Shown: positions 16,996 to 28,204, counted from the first letter of the stretch. The stretch is 64,000 nt of DNA from Yersinia thracica (GCF_902170565.1 NZ_CABHXX010000135.1:17763-81762), one strand, 5' to 3'. Notes: generated by a model from the letters alone, not told the origin. Program-made: numbers and translations.

Positions 16996-18804
16996 TTATT
17001 CGTATTCATCCCACCCATCTAACTGCCGACTTTCATGCAGCATTTCTCGTTGGAAAATATCTTCCAGTTCACGGCGGGCTTCTTTAATTCTGGAAATTTG
17101 CGCGACATCCCCATGATGCTGCGGCACCAGCTCACGCAACATTCGCATGTCGAGACGGCGGAAATGTTGCTGTGCTCGGTAGGCCTGATGCGGATGCATC
17201 CCTAACTCCAGCAGCGTTTTTCGCCCCAACTCCAGCGCACTGGAGAAAGTCTCGCGCGTAAAATCTTTAACCCCGTTTTGCAGCAACTCATGCGCTTCAA
17301 CACGCCCTCTGGCACGGGCCAGAATGTGTAAGTTGGGGAAATGTTGCTGGCACAAATGCACCAGCGTCATGGTGTCTTCCGGCTCATTACAGGTGATCAC
17401 GATAGCTTTGGCTTTTTCCGCTCCGGCCGCCCGCAACAGTTCCAGCTCAGTAGCATCACCATAGTAAACTTTATAGCCGTATTTGCGCATCACACTGACG
17501 GCACTGACATCGCGCTCCAACACAGTAATGCGCATTTTGTTCGCCATCAGTAAGCGGCCAATCACCTGACCAAAGCGCCCGAAGCCGATAATAATCACCT
17601 GAGGGTCATTATCTTCAACAAACGGCTTCTCGTCGCTCTCTTCCTGCGCGTTGTAACGGCGGACCAAAATGCGGTCAATCCCCTGCATCAATAGCGGCGT
17701 GGTCATCATTGAGAGAGTGACAACCACCAGCAGCAATGCCAGTTGCTCAGCATCCAACACGTGCTGAGAGAATGCCGCTGAGAATAACACGAAAGCAAAT
17801 TCGCCCCCTTGGCTTAGCACCCCAGCAAATTGCAGCCGCACCGAACGGCGCAAGCCAAATGTCCGCGCTAAACCATACAGCACCGTGCCTTTGATAAAGA
17901 CCAGCGCCAGAACACCGAGCAGCACATCCAGCAAATGAGTAAACAAGACGCCGAGGTTCAAAGCCATCCCGACTGAGATGAAAAATAGCCCGAGCAACAG
18001 CCCTTTAAAGGGTTCGATGGCAATTTCCAGCTCATGCTGGAACTCACTTTCAGCCAGTAATATCCCGGCGATAAAAGTCCCGAGCGCCATTGATAGGCCC
18101 AGAGCATCCATAAACAGCGCCGAACCCAGTACCACCAGCAAAGCCGCAGCAGTGAACACTTCCCGCACACCAGAGGCCACAATGTAGCGGAATAATGGGC
18201 GCAGCAAATAGCGGCCGCCAATCAGCATGCCGGCAAAAGCCGCGATTTTGATGCCAATCTTGACCCAATCATTCGCCGCCCCGCCGCCACCGGCCAAAAT
18301 AGGAATCAGCGCCAAGGCCGGGATCACCGCCATATCCTGAAACAGCAACACCGAGAAACCGAGCTGGCCGCCTTCATTGCGGTTCATGCCCTTTTCCCGC
18401 ATTAGCTGCAATGCCATCGCGGTTGAGGACATCGCCAAACCGATACCGCCAATCACCGCCGCCTGCCAGGCAAAATGGCTGAAGTAGAGTAATGCCCCCA
18501 GCACCGCAGCGGTTATCACCACCTGACCCGCACCGACGCCAAAAATAGAGCGCCGTAACTGCCAAAGCTTGGCTGGGTTCAACTCCAACCCAATGATAAA
18601 CATCAGGAAGACAACGCCCAGCTCGGAGAAATGGAGTATTTCGTCGACATCACGAATAAAGCCCAATCCCCAAGGGCCAATGGCGATACCCGCAATCAAA
18701 TAGCCCAAAACCGCCCCAATACCGAGGCGCTGGGCAATGGGAACCGCCACCACAGCGGCAAATAAAAATAATAAAATCGCGGTCAGTAGCGCCGAGCCTT
18801 CCAT
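16996..18804 (-). CDS. kefB: Glutathione-regulated potassium/proton antiporter KefB
   Basis: 602 residues from MEGSALL at 18804 (E. coli 601); 13 upstream codons are dropped because they overlap kefG and are not family sequence. About 12 membrane helices form a CPA2 antiporter domain (about 5-385). A TrkA-N/RCK NAD-binding domain follows (from about 400, [16 protein letters not shown]). KefB releases K+ and acidifies the cytoplasm when glutathione adducts of electrophiles bind. Immediately follows its activator gene kefG. Confidence 0.96.
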   Translation of the reverse strand: MEGSALLTAILLFLFAAVVAVPIAQRLGIGAVLGYLIAGIAIGPWGLGFIRDVDEILHFSELGVVFLMFIIGLELNPAKLWQLRRSIFGVGAGQVVITAAVLGALLYFSHFAWQAAVIGGIGLAMSSTAMALQLMREKGMNRNEGGQLGFSVLLFQDMAVIPALALIPILAGGGGAANDWVKIGIKIAAFAGMLIGGRYLLRPLFRYIVASGVREVFTAAALLVVLGSALFMDALGLSMALGTFIAGILLAESEFQHELEIAIEPFKGLLLGLFFISVGMALNLGVLFTHLLDVLLGVLALVFIKGTVLYGLARTFGLRRSVRLQFAGVLSQGGEFAFVLFSAAFSQHVLDAEQLALLLVVVTLSMMTTPLLMQGIDRILVRRYNAQEESDEKPFVEDNDPQVIIIGFGRFGQVIGRLLMANKMRITVLERDVSAVSVMRKYGYKVYYGDATELELLRAAGAEKAKAIVITCNEPEDTMTLVHLCQQHFPNLHILARARGRVEAHELLQNGVKDFTRETFSSALELGRKTLLELGMHPHQAYRAQQHFRRLDMRMLRELVPQHHGDVAQISRIKEARRELEDIFQREMLHESRQLDGWDEYE

Positions 18805-18806
18805 AT

Positions 18807-19361
18807 TCAGTGCCCTCCCGTCGGTAGCGGTGACTGCAACCACTGCCCATAAGCTTGCGCATGGCTAGCCAGGACTTCCGGTTTCTGCCGCCGTGCCCAG
18901 TAAATAATCATCGGATTCATCCAATGCATATGGCACATAGCTGCCGTCAATTCGAAGGGCCGCAAAATATCTTCCATCGGGTAGCGGTTATAGCCGCCAA
19001 CACGATAGGCTCCTTCTGGCTCGCCGGTGGTTATCACCGAACGCCAATATTTACCGGTCAAAGCATGCCCCCCGACCCCATTCGCAAAACCACGCGCCAG
19101 CACCCGATCCAGCCACTCTTTCAGTAACGCCGGGCAACTGTAAGTATAAAGAGGATGTTGAAAGACAATAATTTGATGCTCGCGGAGCAATTGCTGCTCA
19201 TGGTGAATATCAATAAAAAAATCCGGATAATGTGCATATAAATCGTGCACAGTGACATGCTCTAGCTGCTGCACCGGTTGCAATAAAACCCGGTTAGCGA
19301 CCGAGTCCTGTGATTCCGGATGGGCATACAGCAGCAAAACCTTTGGTGGCTGCGACATCAT
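18807..19361 (-). CDS. kefG: KefB ancillary quinone oxidoreductase KefG
   Basis: 184 residues, flavodoxin-like fold of the NQO/YheR family ([18 protein letters not shown] at 7-24; [19 protein letters not shown] at about 69-87; TTGEPEGAY). KefG binds KefB and is needed for its full activity. The stop is 2 nt before the kefB start, so the two are made together. The upstream gap to yheS (19362-19520) would hold divergent promoters; no clear boxes were found. Confidence 0.94.
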   Translation of the reverse strand: MMSQPPKVLLLYAHPESQDSVANRVLLQPVQQLEHVTVHDLYAHYPDFFIDIHHEQQLLREHQIIVFQHPLYTYSCPALLKEWLDRVLARGFANGVGGHALTGKYWRSVITTGEPEGAYRVGGYNRYPMEDILRPFELTAAMCHMHWMNPMIIYWARRQKPEVLASHAQAYGQWLQSPLPTGGH

Positions 19362-19520
19362 TCCCCTCCAAAGCGTCGTCAGGGTCCGGTTTTTCCGTTA
19401 CCATGCTTCGCAAAGACCAAAAAGACTAAGATTTGTACCCGAAGTCATTGGCGTTGTCAGTCGGCAACCTCAAGAACCAAGGGGATGATAATTTAACATA
19501 TCCTAAACATACGGCACTCT

Positions 19521-21437
19521 ATGATTGTTTTTTCCTCACTACAAATTCGACGTGGTACTCGTGTCTTGCTGGACAACGCGACAGCAACGATTAACCCTGG
19601 ACAAAAGGTCGGGCTGGTCGGCAAAAACGGCTGTGGTAAATCCACTCTGTTGGCGTTGCTCAAAGGCGAACTCAGCGCCGATGGGGGCAATGCCACTTTT
19701 CCCAGTAACTGGGCGCTGGCTTGGGTCAACCAAGAGACCCCCGCTCTGGATGTGCCGGCGATAGAGTATGTTATCGACGGCGATCGCGAATATCGTCAGT
19801 TGGAGGCCGAACTTCAGTCCGCCAATGAAAAAAATGACGGCCATGCCATTGCTACCGTGCATGGCAAACTCGATGCCATCGACGCCTGGACTATTCAGTC
19901 GCGTGCTGCCAGTTTGCTCCACGGGCTGGGCTTTTCTCAAGAGCAATTACAGCAGCCGGTGCGTTCATTTTCCGGCGGCTGGCGGATGCGCCTTAACCTG
20001 GCGCAAGCACTGGTTTGCCGCTCTGATTTACTGTTGCTGGATGAACCGACCAACCATTTAGATTTGGATGCGGTGATCTGGCTGGAAAAATGGCTGAAAA
20101 GCTACCCCGGCACACTGGTGCTGATTTCCCATGACCGCGATTTCCTTGATCCTATTATCGATAAAATTCTGCATATTGAACAGCAAACGCTGAATGAATA
20201 CACCGGTAACTATTCATCTTTCGAACGCCAGCGCGCGACTAAGCTGTCGCAACAACAATCGATGTATCAGAATCAGCAAGAAAAAGTCGCGCATCTGAAA
20301 AGTTACATTGACCGCTTCCGCGCCCAGGCGACCAAAGCCAAGCAAGCCCAAAGCCGCATTAAAATGCTTGAGCGGATGGAGCTGATTGCACCGGCCCATG
20401 TGGATAATCCATTCCACTTCAGTTTCCGCACACCGGAAAGCTTGCCAGACCCGCTGTTGCGGATGGACAAAGTCAGCGCCGGTTATGGTGACCGCACTAT
20501 TTTAGAATCTATCAAGCTCAATCTGGTGCCCGGCTCGCGCATTGGTTTATTAGGCCGCAATGGCGCGGGTAAATCCACTTTAATCAAATTGTTAGCAGGG
20601 ACTTTAGAGCCACAAAGTGGTGAAATCGGTCTGTCCAAAGGGATTAAACTGGGTTACTTCGCCCAGCATCAGCTTGAATTCTTACGAGCAGATGAATCTC
20701 CGCTGCAACATATGAGCCGCCTGGCCCCCAAGGAGCCGGAGCAGCAGTTGCGCGATTATCTCGGTGGCTACGGTTTTCAGGGGGATCAGGTTACCGACCC
20801 TACCGCCCGCTTCTCTGGTGGTGAAAAGGCGCGGCTGGTATTGGCGCTGATTATCTGGCAGCGCCCTAACCTGTTGCTGCTGGATGAACCGACCAACCAT
20901 CTGGATCTTGATATGCGCCAGGCGCTGACCGAGGCACTGATTGATTTCGAAGGTGCATTGGTGGTGGTGTCCCATGATCGTCACTTATTACGGTCAACTA
21001 CTGATGACCTTTACCTGGTACACGATGGTAAAGTGGAGCAGTTCGACGGCGATCTGGAGGATTATCAACAGTTTCTGGTGGATGTACAGCGCCAACAAAG
21101 CCAGCAAGATAACCCCGGCAAAGAGTTATCCGGCAACAGCGCACAGCAACGCAAAGACCAAAAACGCCGTGATGCTGAGTTCCGCAGCCAAACCCAGCCG
21201 TTGCGTAAGCAAATTATGACGCTGGAAAAACAGATGGATAAACTCAGTACCGAATTAGCGGCAGTTGAGGAGCAACTCGCTGATTCCGCACTGTACGACA
21301 TGGCTCGCAAGAGCGATCTCACCCAATGCTTACAGCAGCAGACACAGGTGAAATCCAAGCTGGAAGAAACTGAGATGCATTGGTTGGATGCACAAGAGCA
21401 GTTGGAGAATATCACCAGGCAATTCGAAGCGGGGTAA
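19521..21437 (+). CDS. yheS: ABC-F family ATPase YheS
   Basis: 638 residues (E. coli 637) without membrane segments. Two ABC domains are seen: Walker A GKNGCGKST (34-42) with FSGGWRMRL and LLLLDEPTNHLD, then GRNGAGKST with FSGGEKARL and a second LLLLDEPTNHLD. A linker rich in coiled coil joins them, and a charged coiled-coil tail (about 530-638) follows. ABC-F proteins act on ribosomes; YheS has been linked to relief of stalling on certain nascent chains. Divergent from kefG. Confidence 0.94.
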   Translation: MIVFSSLQIRRGTRVLLDNATATINPGQKVGLVGKNGCGKSTLLALLKGELSADGGNATFPSNWALAWVNQETPALDVPAIEYVIDGDREYRQLEAELQSANEKNDGHAIATVHGKLDAIDAWTIQSRAASLLHGLGFSQEQLQQPVRSFSGGWRMRLNLAQALVCRSDLLLLDEPTNHLDLDAVIWLEKWLKSYPGTLVLISHDRDFLDPIIDKILHIEQQTLNEYTGNYSSFERQRATKLSQQQSMYQNQQEKVAHLKSYIDRFRAQATKAKQAQSRIKMLERMELIAPAHVDNPFHFSFRTPESLPDPLLRMDKVSAGYGDRTILESIKLNLVPGSRIGLLGRNGAGKSTLIKLLAGTLEPQSGEIGLSKGIKLGYFAQHQLEFLRADESPLQHMSRLAPKEPEQQLRDYLGGYGFQGDQVTDPTARFSGGEKARLVLALIIWQRPNLLLLDEPTNHLDLDMRQALTEALIDFEGALVVVSHDRHLLRSTTDDLYLVHDGKVEQFDGDLEDYQQFLVDVQRQQSQQDNPGKELSGNSAQQRKDQKRRDAEFRSQTQPLRKQIMTLEKQMDKLSTELAAVEEQLADSALYDMARKSDLTQCLQQQTQVKSKLEETEMHWLDAQEQLENITRQFEAG

Positions 21438-21479
21438 CCCGCTTTTCAAAAAAAAACCTATATTAAGGATAATAAGGTT

Positions 21480-22475
21480 ATGAATAAAAAGGATATTACC
21501 GTCATAGTGCCGGTATTTAATTGTATGCCGTACCTCACGGAGCTGCTCGACTCGTTATGGAATCAGTCTTGTCCATCATTAGAGATTATTGCTGTTAATG
21601 ATGGCTCGACGGATAACAGCCTCTCGGTTTTAGAAAACGCCGCGCGCCGCGACTCCCGGCTCATCATCGTCAATCAACAGAATCAGGGGCTATCTGCGGC
21701 GCGTAATGCTGGAATAGCCCGGGCGACCGGAACCTGGATTGCCTTTGCCGATGGAGATGATTGGCTGGATCCTGAAGCTTTATCAACCTGGTTACAGCAA
21801 GCTAATCAACAAAAACTCGACTTATTGATTGGCAATGGCTATCCCTTCGTCACTGCCCCCCATCACCCCGCCAGCCCTCCACTGCTGCATAAACAGTCTT
21901 GGGATCAGGTGCTTAGTGGTAAACAGTGGATTATTGAGAGTGTTGAGCGCAATGAGTGGCCACATTATGTCTGGCTGCAACTCATTCGCCGTGATCTTAT
22001 TCAAGCCCACCAGCTCGCATTCATCCCCAAAATGTTACATGAAGATATTCTGTGGACAGCCGAACTGGCATTAGTGGCACAACGTGTGGGTTACTGTGCC
22101 GCACCATTTTATGGCTACCGCACAAATCCCAGCTCAATCACTCACTCCCATTCAACTCGAGATCTCTTACTGCGGGCAAACAGCTATATCAACATTATCA
22201 AAGGATTAGTTGATATTTCTGACACGGCAGAACCCGACTTACGCCGTGCTTTGCTCCGCCATGCTAACCAAGAGAGCGGCCATTTTTTGGGGCTGATGCG
22301 CAAAAGATTATCCACCTCGCCAGAACGCAGCGTACTCGCCACCAAGTTCTGCCAATTGAAGTTACATTCAGCCCTATTCCGTGGAATTGGTAACAAACAT
22401 GAGTTCTGGCGGGCACTGCGTTGCACACTGACTATCGCGCGTTATGCATGGCAAAAACATTCATTACATAAATAG
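21480..22475 (+). CDS. Family 2 glycosyltransferase, probably LPS outer core
   Basis: 331 residues. GT-A fold motifs: VPVFNC (10-15), NDGSTD (40-45), NxGLSAARNAG (68-78) and the DGDD metal-nucleotide sugar motif (91-94). The C-terminal half resembles WaaV/LgtD-like transferases only in general outline. It sits 42 nt after yheS and 86 nt before a heptosyltransferase, on the same strand. Outer-core sugars of Yersinia LPS are known to be added by genes near here, but I cannot name acceptor or donor, so no symbol is given. Confidence 0.85.
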   Translation: MNKKDITVIVPVFNCMPYLTELLDSLWNQSCPSLEIIAVNDGSTDNSLSVLENAARRDSRLIIVNQQNQGLSAARNAGIARATGTWIAFADGDDWLDPEALSTWLQQANQQKLDLLIGNGYPFVTAPHHPASPPLLHKQSWDQVLSGKQWIIESVERNEWPHYVWLQLIRRDLIQAHQLAFIPKMLHEDILWTAELALVAQRVGYCAAPFYGYRTNPSSITHSHSTRDLLLRANSYINIIKGLVDISDTAEPDLRRALLRHANQESGHFLGLMRKRLSTSPERSVLATKFCQLKLHSALFRGIGNKHEFWRALRCTLTIARYAWQKHSLHK

Positions 22476-22561
22476 ATATTAAATTGATGTTTATTTTTGT
22501 TATTGCTCAGAGGATTTTAATGTCTAATAAGGCATAAAACTATTTCTGGGAAGAAGTATCA

Positions 22562-23620
22562 ATGCAGCGCATTTTGGTTATCCGAATTGATTTCCTTGGC
22601 GATATGATATGCACGACTGCTTTTTTACATGCCCTCAAACAGCGTTGGCCTGCCGCTAAGATTCATGTCTTAGCGAACAAATACAACCGGGCAGCATTGG
22701 CACGCAATCCTGATGTCAGTGCAGTACATACTTACGTTTACAGCAAGCAATGTGAACGAAATCAGCAACCTGGCAGGCTTAAAGGCCTTCTTGATCGCTT
22801 GGCCTTGATTTGGCAATTACGGCGTTTGCGCTTTGATCTGCTGGTTATTCCTAATGGCGGCATGAATAAAAACAGTATTCAGTTCGCCAGGCAACTTAAT
22901 GTGGCCGATAGCCGCTGGCATACCCCAGCCAGTGAGTTTGATGACCGCAATCCTGACCATATTGTTAACCGGCCGATACGCCACGAAGCGCTCTCCGGTT
23001 TTACACTGATGCCCGAGTTAAACTCGGTGGATATCAATACGCTCAAATTGTATATCTATCCTGATCCCAAATTGCAGGCGAAATGGCAGACAGAACTCGG
23101 TGAAAAAAAGCGGCCACGGGTCGGTTTTTTTGTCTCTAACAAAGCCCCGCAACGGCGTTGGAGTTGGGAGAAGTGGCAACAGTTGGCGCTGAAACTCAGT
23201 GTTCAGGCCGATATCATCATTCTTTATGACCCTCAAGAGCCACCAAGTGAGCAACAGTTGGCAAGTATCGCGGGCCGCCCTTTATTAACCCCCTCGGTTG
23301 ATGAGTTTGTGGCTGCCGCCAGCCAGTTGGATGTGGTGATTTCAGCCGACAGTGCGCCGGTGCATATTAGTTCAGCACTGCAAATCCCGGTGGTGGCTTT
23401 GTTTGAATCCCGGCCAGAGAAATATCTGCGTTGGTATCCACTAACCCGCCACATTTTGTTGCACGCCGGCCCGCAGGTCGAAGACATCACTGTCGATGCC
23501 GTCGAAACCGCCGCGCGCGCACTGTTGGACAAAAATAAAATAGCTAAAATGGGCGTAATTGATACAGTTAGTTTGAATGCGGCCAGCGCACAAAAACCGG
23601 AGCATACAGACAGTACGTGA
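22562..23620 (+). CDS. Family 9 glycosyltransferase (heptosyltransferase-like)
   Basis: 352 residues. The N-terminus MQRILVIRIDFLGDMICTTAFLHALKQRWP and the C-terminal donor site (about 262-283, VVISADSAPVHISSALQIPVVALF) are typical of GT-B heptosyltransferases of the WaaF/WaaQ type. The likely role is adding a heptose to the LPS core. Neighbour of a GT2 transferase. A short tail after residue 325 is low in conservation. WaaQ is a candidate name but is not certain from sequence alone. Confidence 0.85.
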   Translation: MQRILVIRIDFLGDMICTTAFLHALKQRWPAAKIHVLANKYNRAALARNPDVSAVHTYVYSKQCERNQQPGRLKGLLDRLALIWQLRRLRFDLLVIPNGGMNKNSIQFARQLNVADSRWHTPASEFDDRNPDHIVNRPIRHEALSGFTLMPELNSVDINTLKLYIYPDPKLQAKWQTELGEKKRPRVGFFVSNKAPQRRWSWEKWQQLALKLSVQADIIILYDPQEPPSEQQLASIAGRPLLTPSVDEFVAAASQLDVVISADSAPVHISSALQIPVVALFESRPEKYLRWYPLTRHILLHAGPQVEDITVDAVETAARALLDKNKIAKMGVIDTVSLNAASAQKPEHTDST

Positions 23621-23667
23621 GGATTGTGAGCACTGCCCAAGTTCAAAATAACAAATAAGATAGCCGA

Positions 23668-24516
23668 TTAAGGCCGGAACACCGGTTTGTCGCCCAAAAT
23701 CGTCGCCCGGTGCATAATCCGCCGCTGTGGTAAATAATCCGCATTGGCATAGTGTTGAGTGACGCGGTTATCCCAGATAGCCACGTCATCCTGCTGCCAG
23801 CGCCAGCGCACCTGAAACTCGGGTTTTGTGGTGTGGGCAAACAGAAAACGCAGTAGCGCATCACTCTCTTTATCACTCAAATCAACAATTCGAGTAGTGA
23901 ATCCTTCATTGACGAATAATGCCTGACGCCCACTCACTGGATGGGTGCGTACCACCGGATGGAGCAACGGCGGATTCTTCTCTTTTGCCAGCAACCAGCG
24001 CTGATGCTCTTCCGGCGTGGTACGGTGTTTGTGCTCGGGGAAAGAATGGGTGAAATCGTGCTCCGCCCGTAGCCCCGCCAATAGCTGCTTAAAGGGCGCA
24101 GAGAGAGCTTCATAAGCCGCAATCCCACTGCTCCATAAAGTATCGCCGCCGGTGGTCGGCAACTGCTTGGCTGCCAGAATCGCGCCCAATGGCGGATTTT
24201 CGATAAACGTCACGTCAGTGTGCCAGTTGTCATTATCCGGCGGGTTATCATCGTGCGTGTCCAACACAATGATTTCTTCACACTCTTTAGCATGAGGGTA
24301 AACCGGGTGAATATGTAAATCACCAAAGCGCCCGGCTAAATCGCGCTGCTGTAGCGGGGTAATCGGCTGATGGCGGAAAAACAGCACTTGATGCTTGAGC
24401 AAAGCATGATAAAGCTGCTCAAACTGGCTGTCTCCCAATGGGCGGGCGATATTAATATTCTCAACCAACGCCCCAATATACGGCCCCAACGGGGTCACTA
24501 CCAAACGTTCATTCAT
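23668..24516 (-). CDS. tauD: Taurine dioxygenase (alpha-ketoglutarate-dependent)
   Basis: 282 residues from [16 protein letters not shown] at 24516, E. coli length 283. Iron ligands H99, D101 and H255 are visible, as are the 2-oxoglutarate-binding R266 and the substrate-side R270. TauD releases sulfite from taurine, giving aminoacetaldehyde. It overlaps tauC by 4 nt at the end of tauABCD. Expected only under sulfur starvation. Confidence 0.96.
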   Translation of the reverse strand: MNERLVVTPLGPYIGALVENINIARPLGDSQFEQLYHALLKHQVLFFRHQPITPLQQRDLAGRFGDLHIHPVYPHAKECEEIIVLDTHDDNPPDNDNWHTDVTFIENPPLGAILAAKQLPTTGGDTLWSSGIAAYEALSAPFKQLLAGLRAEHDFTHSFPEHKHRTTPEEHQRWLLAKEKNPPLLHPVVRTHPVSGRQALFVNEGFTTRIVDLSDKESDALLRFLFAHTTKPEFQVRWRWQQDDVAIWDNRVTQHYANADYLPQRRIMHRATILGDKPVFRP

Positions 24517-25394
24517 TGCTGTGCTCCATACCAAGGCGTTAACCGGCGTTGAATCGCCCGCAAACTTAATTCCATCCCAAAGGCGATAATGGCAATCACA
24601 CTGATGCCCGCAATCACCACGTCGGTCGCCAGAAACTCACCGGCGGATTGCACCATAAAGCCCAAACCCCGGGTGGCGGCGATTAATTCGGCGGCTACTA
24701 ATGTTGACCAACCGACCCCCAAACCAATGCGAATACCGGTTAGGATTTCCGGTAATGCACTGGGCAAGATAACAAACCATAAAACCTGCCAGCGGCTGGC
24801 CCCTAATGCGCGGGCGGCTCTTACTCGCACCTGCGCCACACTGCGCACCCCAGCCACGGCGGCCAAGGTGATCGGCGCGAATATGGCCAGATAAATCAGT
24901 AGGATTTTTGAGGTTTCACCAATACCAAACCAAATCACCATCAGGGGTAAATAAGCTAACGGCGGTACTGGGCGATAAATTTCAATCAGCGGGTCCAGCA
25001 CACCGCGAACCCTGTTGCTCAGCCCCATCGCAATGCCGGTGGGGACGCCGAGCGCTACCGCGGCTAACAAGGCAATTAAAATTCGCCCCAAACTGGCCGT
25101 CAAATGCTGCCATAGCGTGGCATCCATAAACCCCTGCGGGCTGGCAATCACCAGTAATTGACGCAAAACCTGCTGCGGCGCGGGCAAAAACAGTGGGCTG
25201 ATAAGCCCAAGCGCGGTGACTGCCCACCACAGCGCCACCACACTCGCCAAGGTGGCGATACTGAGCCACAGCCCTTTGCTGGCCGATGAACGGCGGGTTA
25301 TTTTTCCTGGCGCAGGCCGTGTGACATCAGGCGCGGGTGACGAATTGACTTGTTGGCGTAAATTGCCGTCGCGTAGGGTGCTGTGCAGGCTCAT
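24513..25394 (-). CDS. tauC: Taurine ABC transporter permease
   Basis: 293 residues. A polar N-terminal tail (1-40) precedes six or so membrane helices, with the binding-protein-dependent permease motif (about 190-220, [29 protein letters not shown]). It imports taurine with TauA and TauB. Overlaps tauB and tauD by 4 nt each, so all are coupled. The N-tail is longer and more charged than E. coli TauC (275 residues), a point for start-site checking. Confidence 0.94.
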   Translation of the reverse strand: MSLHSTLRDGNLRQQVNSSPAPDVTRPAPGKITRRSSASKGLWLSIATLASVVALWWAVTALGLISPLFLPAPQQVLRQLLVIASPQGFMDATLWQHLTASLGRILIALLAAVALGVPTGIAMGLSNRVRGVLDPLIEIYRPVPPLAYLPLMVIWFGIGETSKILLIYLAIFAPITLAAVAGVRSVAQVRVRAARALGASRWQVLWFVILPSALPEILTGIRIGLGVGWSTLVAAELIAATRGLGFMVQSAGEFLATDVVIAGISVIAIIAFGMELSLRAIQRRLTPWYGAQQ

Positions 25395-26158
25395 ATCAGG
25401 GCCTCCCGCTGTTGGAAGACTTTACCCAGCACGTATTCGCGGCGGGCGATAAATTCAGGATCAGATTTAATGCTGCGGCAAGCTTCGCCGTCGGCATAGC
25501 GCTGACCAAAGTTCAGTGATAACCGCTCGACCACCTGCCCCGGTCCCGGCGACAGCAGCAATAACTCGCTGGCCAAAAAGACCGCTTCTTCAATATCGTG
25601 AGTAATCAGTAGAATTTGCTTGCCAGTATCGCGCCAAATCGTCAGCAGCAACTCTTGCATCTGTTCGCGAGTAAAAGCATCCAGTGCGCCAAACGGCTCA
25701 TCGAGCAGCAATAAACGCGGGTCAACCGCCAGCGCACGGGCAATCCCGACTCGCTGGCGCATACCTCCGGAAAGTTGCCAAATAAAGTGATGCTCAAAAC
25801 CAGCTAACCCGACCCGATTAAGCATTTTCAGCGCGGTTGCCCGCCGCTGGGATTGACTTAACCCCGCCAGTTGCAAGCCAAACTCGACATTACTGACCAC
25901 ATCGCGCCACGGCAGTAAACCCTCATGCTGGAACACCACTCCCCGCTCGGCACTGGGGCCGTGAACCGGAATATCATCCAGAGTGATGCTGCCAGCTGAA
26001 GGCTCCATAAACCCGGCAATCAGATTCAACAAGGTGGTTTTGCCGCAGCCCGATGGCCCCAATACCACGACTAACTGTCCGGATGCGATTTGTAATGACA
26101 CATCCTGTAAAGCCGGTTTGCCCTGATATTCAGCCCACAGGCCGCTAACGTTTAGCAT
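25391..26158 (-). CDS. tauB: Taurine ABC transporter ATP-binding protein
   Basis: 255 residues, E. coli length. Walker A GPSGCGKT (34-41), signature [15 protein letters not shown], Walker [13 protein letters not shown] and the H-loop ITHDIEEA are all in place. It energises taurine uptake. Follows tauA by 8 nt and overlaps tauC by 4 nt. Confidence 0.96.
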   Translation of the reverse strand: MLNVSGLWAEYQGKPALQDVSLQIASGQLVVVLGPSGCGKTTLLNLIAGFMEPSAGSITLDDIPVHGPSAERGVVFQHEGLLPWRDVVSNVEFGLQLAGLSQSQRRATALKMLNRVGLAGFEHHFIWQLSGGMRQRVGIARALAVDPRLLLLDEPFGALDAFTREQMQELLLTIWRDTGKQILLITHDIEEAVFLASELLLLSPGPGQVVERLSLNFGQRYADGEACRSIKSDPEFIARREYVLGKVFQQREALI

Positions 26159-26166
26159 GATGACTC

Positions 26167-27210
26167 CTAGGACTGCGGTGCCGCCTGAACCGCTTTCACA
26201 AAGCGGTCAGTGACGAAATTATGATAATCACTGGCCACTTGCGGGATCTTACCTTGCTCTTTGAGGAACGCGGCAGTGTCGCGGATAGCCTGATCCACTG
26301 GCTGGCCCAGCTGTGTTATCTGTTCAGCCACTGGCAGATAGGTATTGCCCTTCACCAACTCCGGCACTTGCTCGGCTGGTACGCCACTTAAACGCGCCAG
26401 CTGGCTCAAATTTTCTGGGTTTTTAAGCCATTGATCCGGCTGGGCCAAATAAGCCCCTTGGGCGGCTAATGCACTGCGGGCAAAGGCGGTCACCACTTCG
26501 GGATGTGCCTGGGCGAAATCTTTGCGCACTACCCAAACATCCAGAGTTGGCGCGCCCCATTGACCCACTTGCGCGGAATCCGTCAGCACCCTGCCAGTTT
26601 TGGCTAATTCGTTAACGGCGGGCGCCCAAACATACGCGCCATCAATATCACCGCGCTGCCAGGCGGCGGCGATGGCCGGTGGCTGTAAGTTCAGAATAGT
26701 GACTTGGCCCGGCTTGATGCCCCAATGTTTCAGAGCGGCGAGCAGGCTGTAATGGGTGGTGGAGATAAAGGGCACGGCGATGCGTTTACCGATTAAATCT
26801 TGCGGGGTTTTGATCTCTTTTTTGACCACTAATGCTTCAGAGCTACCCAGTTGTGAGGCTAGCAAGAAAACCTCAATCGGGACATTCTGACTGGCCGCAA
26901 CCGCCAATGGGCTGGAGCCGATATTCCCGATTTGTACATCACCCGAGGCCAGCGCCCTAACCACACTGGAGCCGCTATCAAACTTGCGCCAATCCACCTT
27001 GGCACCAGAAAGCTTGGCAAAACTGTTATCCGCCTGGGCGACCTTGGCCGGTTCGGCAGAAGTTTGGTAGGCCACCGTCACATCGACAGCATGCGCACTG
27101 GCCGCCACCAATGACAGAGCCAACAGCGCGCTAGCGGGCCGTAAGAAGCCGCGAATGGCGGCGGCAAGACTTGCAGAAGATAAGCTTGTAGAAGATAAGA
27201 TTACCGCCAT
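26167..27210 (-). CDS. tauA: Taurine-binding periplasmic protein
   Basis: 347 residues from the ATG at 27210, six nt after a GGAG site; the open frame upstream (to 27312) is not supported. E. coli TauA is 320 residues, and the extra length lies in an extended signal region with a 5-residue tandem repeat. Signal peptide 1-41, cleaved at ASAHA-VDV. The mature part has the SsuA/TauA substrate-binding fold ([16 protein letters not shown]). First gene of tauABCD. Confidence 0.94.
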   Translation of the reverse strand: MAVILSSTSLSSASLAAAIRGFLRPASALLALSLVAASAHAVDVTVAYQTSAEPAKVAQADNSFAKLSGAKVDWRKFDSGSSVVRALASGDVQIGNIGSSPLAVAASQNVPIEVFLLASQLGSSEALVVKKEIKTPQDLIGKRIAVPFISTTHYSLLAALKHWGIKPGQVTILNLQPPAIAAAWQRGDIDGAYVWAPAVNELAKTGRVLTDSAQVGQWGAPTLDVWVVRKDFAQAHPEVVTAFARSALAAQGAYLAQPDQWLKNPENLSQLARLSGVPAEQVPELVKGNTYLPVAEQITQLGQPVDQAIRDTAAFLKEQGKIPQVASDYHNFVTDRFVKAVQAAPQS

Positions 27211-27311
27211 GGTGCACTCCGCTCGGTTAACAGTGTCATTCGCTAGTATTGCGACCTTTAGCGCACAGGGGCGCTGAGATGACAGTGATACCTGAAGGCG
27301 GAATGGGGACA

Positions 27312-27340
27312 AAGGAATAAAAAATTATTCTTTATTCCTT
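27312..27340 (-). terminator. AT-rich hairpin between PhzF-like gene and tauA
   Basis: Perfect 9-bp inverted repeat AAGGAATAA with TTATTCCTT. It lies about 40 nt after the PhzF-like stop and 100 nt before the tauA ATG. It is AT-rich, without a clean T-run, so it may be a weak terminator or an operator for tau. No Cbl or CysB site could be assigned in 27211-27379. Confidence 0.35.
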
Positions 27341-27379
27341 TATGCGATAACAAGAATGGAAATTGTCGGCATTGCCAGC

Positions 27380-28165
27380 TTAAATAACTATCTGACCTTT
27401 TATGAAAATGCGCGATTCACCGGAGATAACCGTGCGATCTCCGGCTAACGTGCAGAATAACTCGCCACCTCGTGCCGATATCTGGCGAGCATGGAGGGAC
27501 GTTCTGCCCAAGCGAGCCGCCCAATAGGGCATTAATGTGCAATGGGCCGAGCCGGTCACCGGGTCTTCATTACTGCCGAGGGTAAAGTAGCGCGAAACAA
27601 AATCGACCTCATCACCGGGTGCCGTCACAATCACACCACGGCCAGCGAAAGCAATGAGCGCAGCAATATCCGGCTGTAATTGCTGAACTTGTTGCTCATT
27701 CTCCAGCACCACCAATAGGGACTTTGCTTGCCATACCTGTTGAATATCAACCGCTAGCAAGGTTTTCAACTGCGCCGAAATCGCGATTTTCTCTGGAGGC
27801 AATGTGGGGAAATTCAGTGACAGCCGGTTAAAGTTATCGGCATCGCGTTTGACATGTAAATCACCGCTGGCGCTACGAAAACAGATATCGTGCAAACCGG
27901 GGTTCACCACATTGAACATCACATGCGCCGCCGCCAAGGTGCCGTGACCGCATAAATCCACTTCACGTTCCGGCGTAAACCACCGAATTGCCGATTTATC
28001 CCCTGCGTCCCAGACAAAACTGGTTTCCGGCAAATTGACTTCAGCGGCAATACGCTGCATTTCTTCTGCCGACAGTGGCTTTTTCAGCAAATACACCCCG
28101 GCCGGGTTACCGGATAACCCGCGGCCGATAAACGCATCAACATGAAAATAGTTGTAAGCCATCAA
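27380..28165 (-). CDS. PhzF family isomerase-like protein
   Basis: 261 residues, two-domain diaminopimelate-epimerase-like fold. The family marks are AFTPEREVDLCGHGTLA-type stretch (WFTPEREVDLCGHGTLAAA, about 62-80), the catalytic Glu in NLPETSF (E47) and GSNEDPVTGSAHC (about 198-210). Members include PhzF and E. coli YddE; most have unknown substrates. It is followed in the genome by tauA and preceded by a LysE-type exporter on the same strand, 39 nt away. The natural substrate is unknown. Confidence 0.9.
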   Translation of the reverse strand: MMAYNYFHVDAFIGRGLSGNPAGVYLLKKPLSAEEMQRIAAEVNLPETSFVWDAGDKSAIRWFTPEREVDLCGHGTLAAAHVMFNVVNPGLHDICFRSASGDLHVKRDADNFNRLSLNFPTLPPEKIAISAQLKTLLAVDIQQVWQAKSLLVVLENEQQVQQLQPDIAALIAFAGRGVIVTAPGDEVDFVSRYFTLGSNEDPVTGSAHCTLMPYWAARLGRTSLHARQISARGGELFCTLAGDRTVISGESRIFIKGQIVI

Positions 28166-28204
28166 TTAACTCCGGTGATTAATTAGTGCCAAATCAGCGC
28201 TCGA

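Noticed and set aside
19493..19946. Minus-strand frames opposite the yheS start
   Set aside because: They are shadows of yheS and lack ribosome sites.
26167..27312. 381-residue version of tauA
   Set aside because: The start at 27210 has a GGAG site and gives a normal signal peptide; the upstream residues are charged and not secretory.
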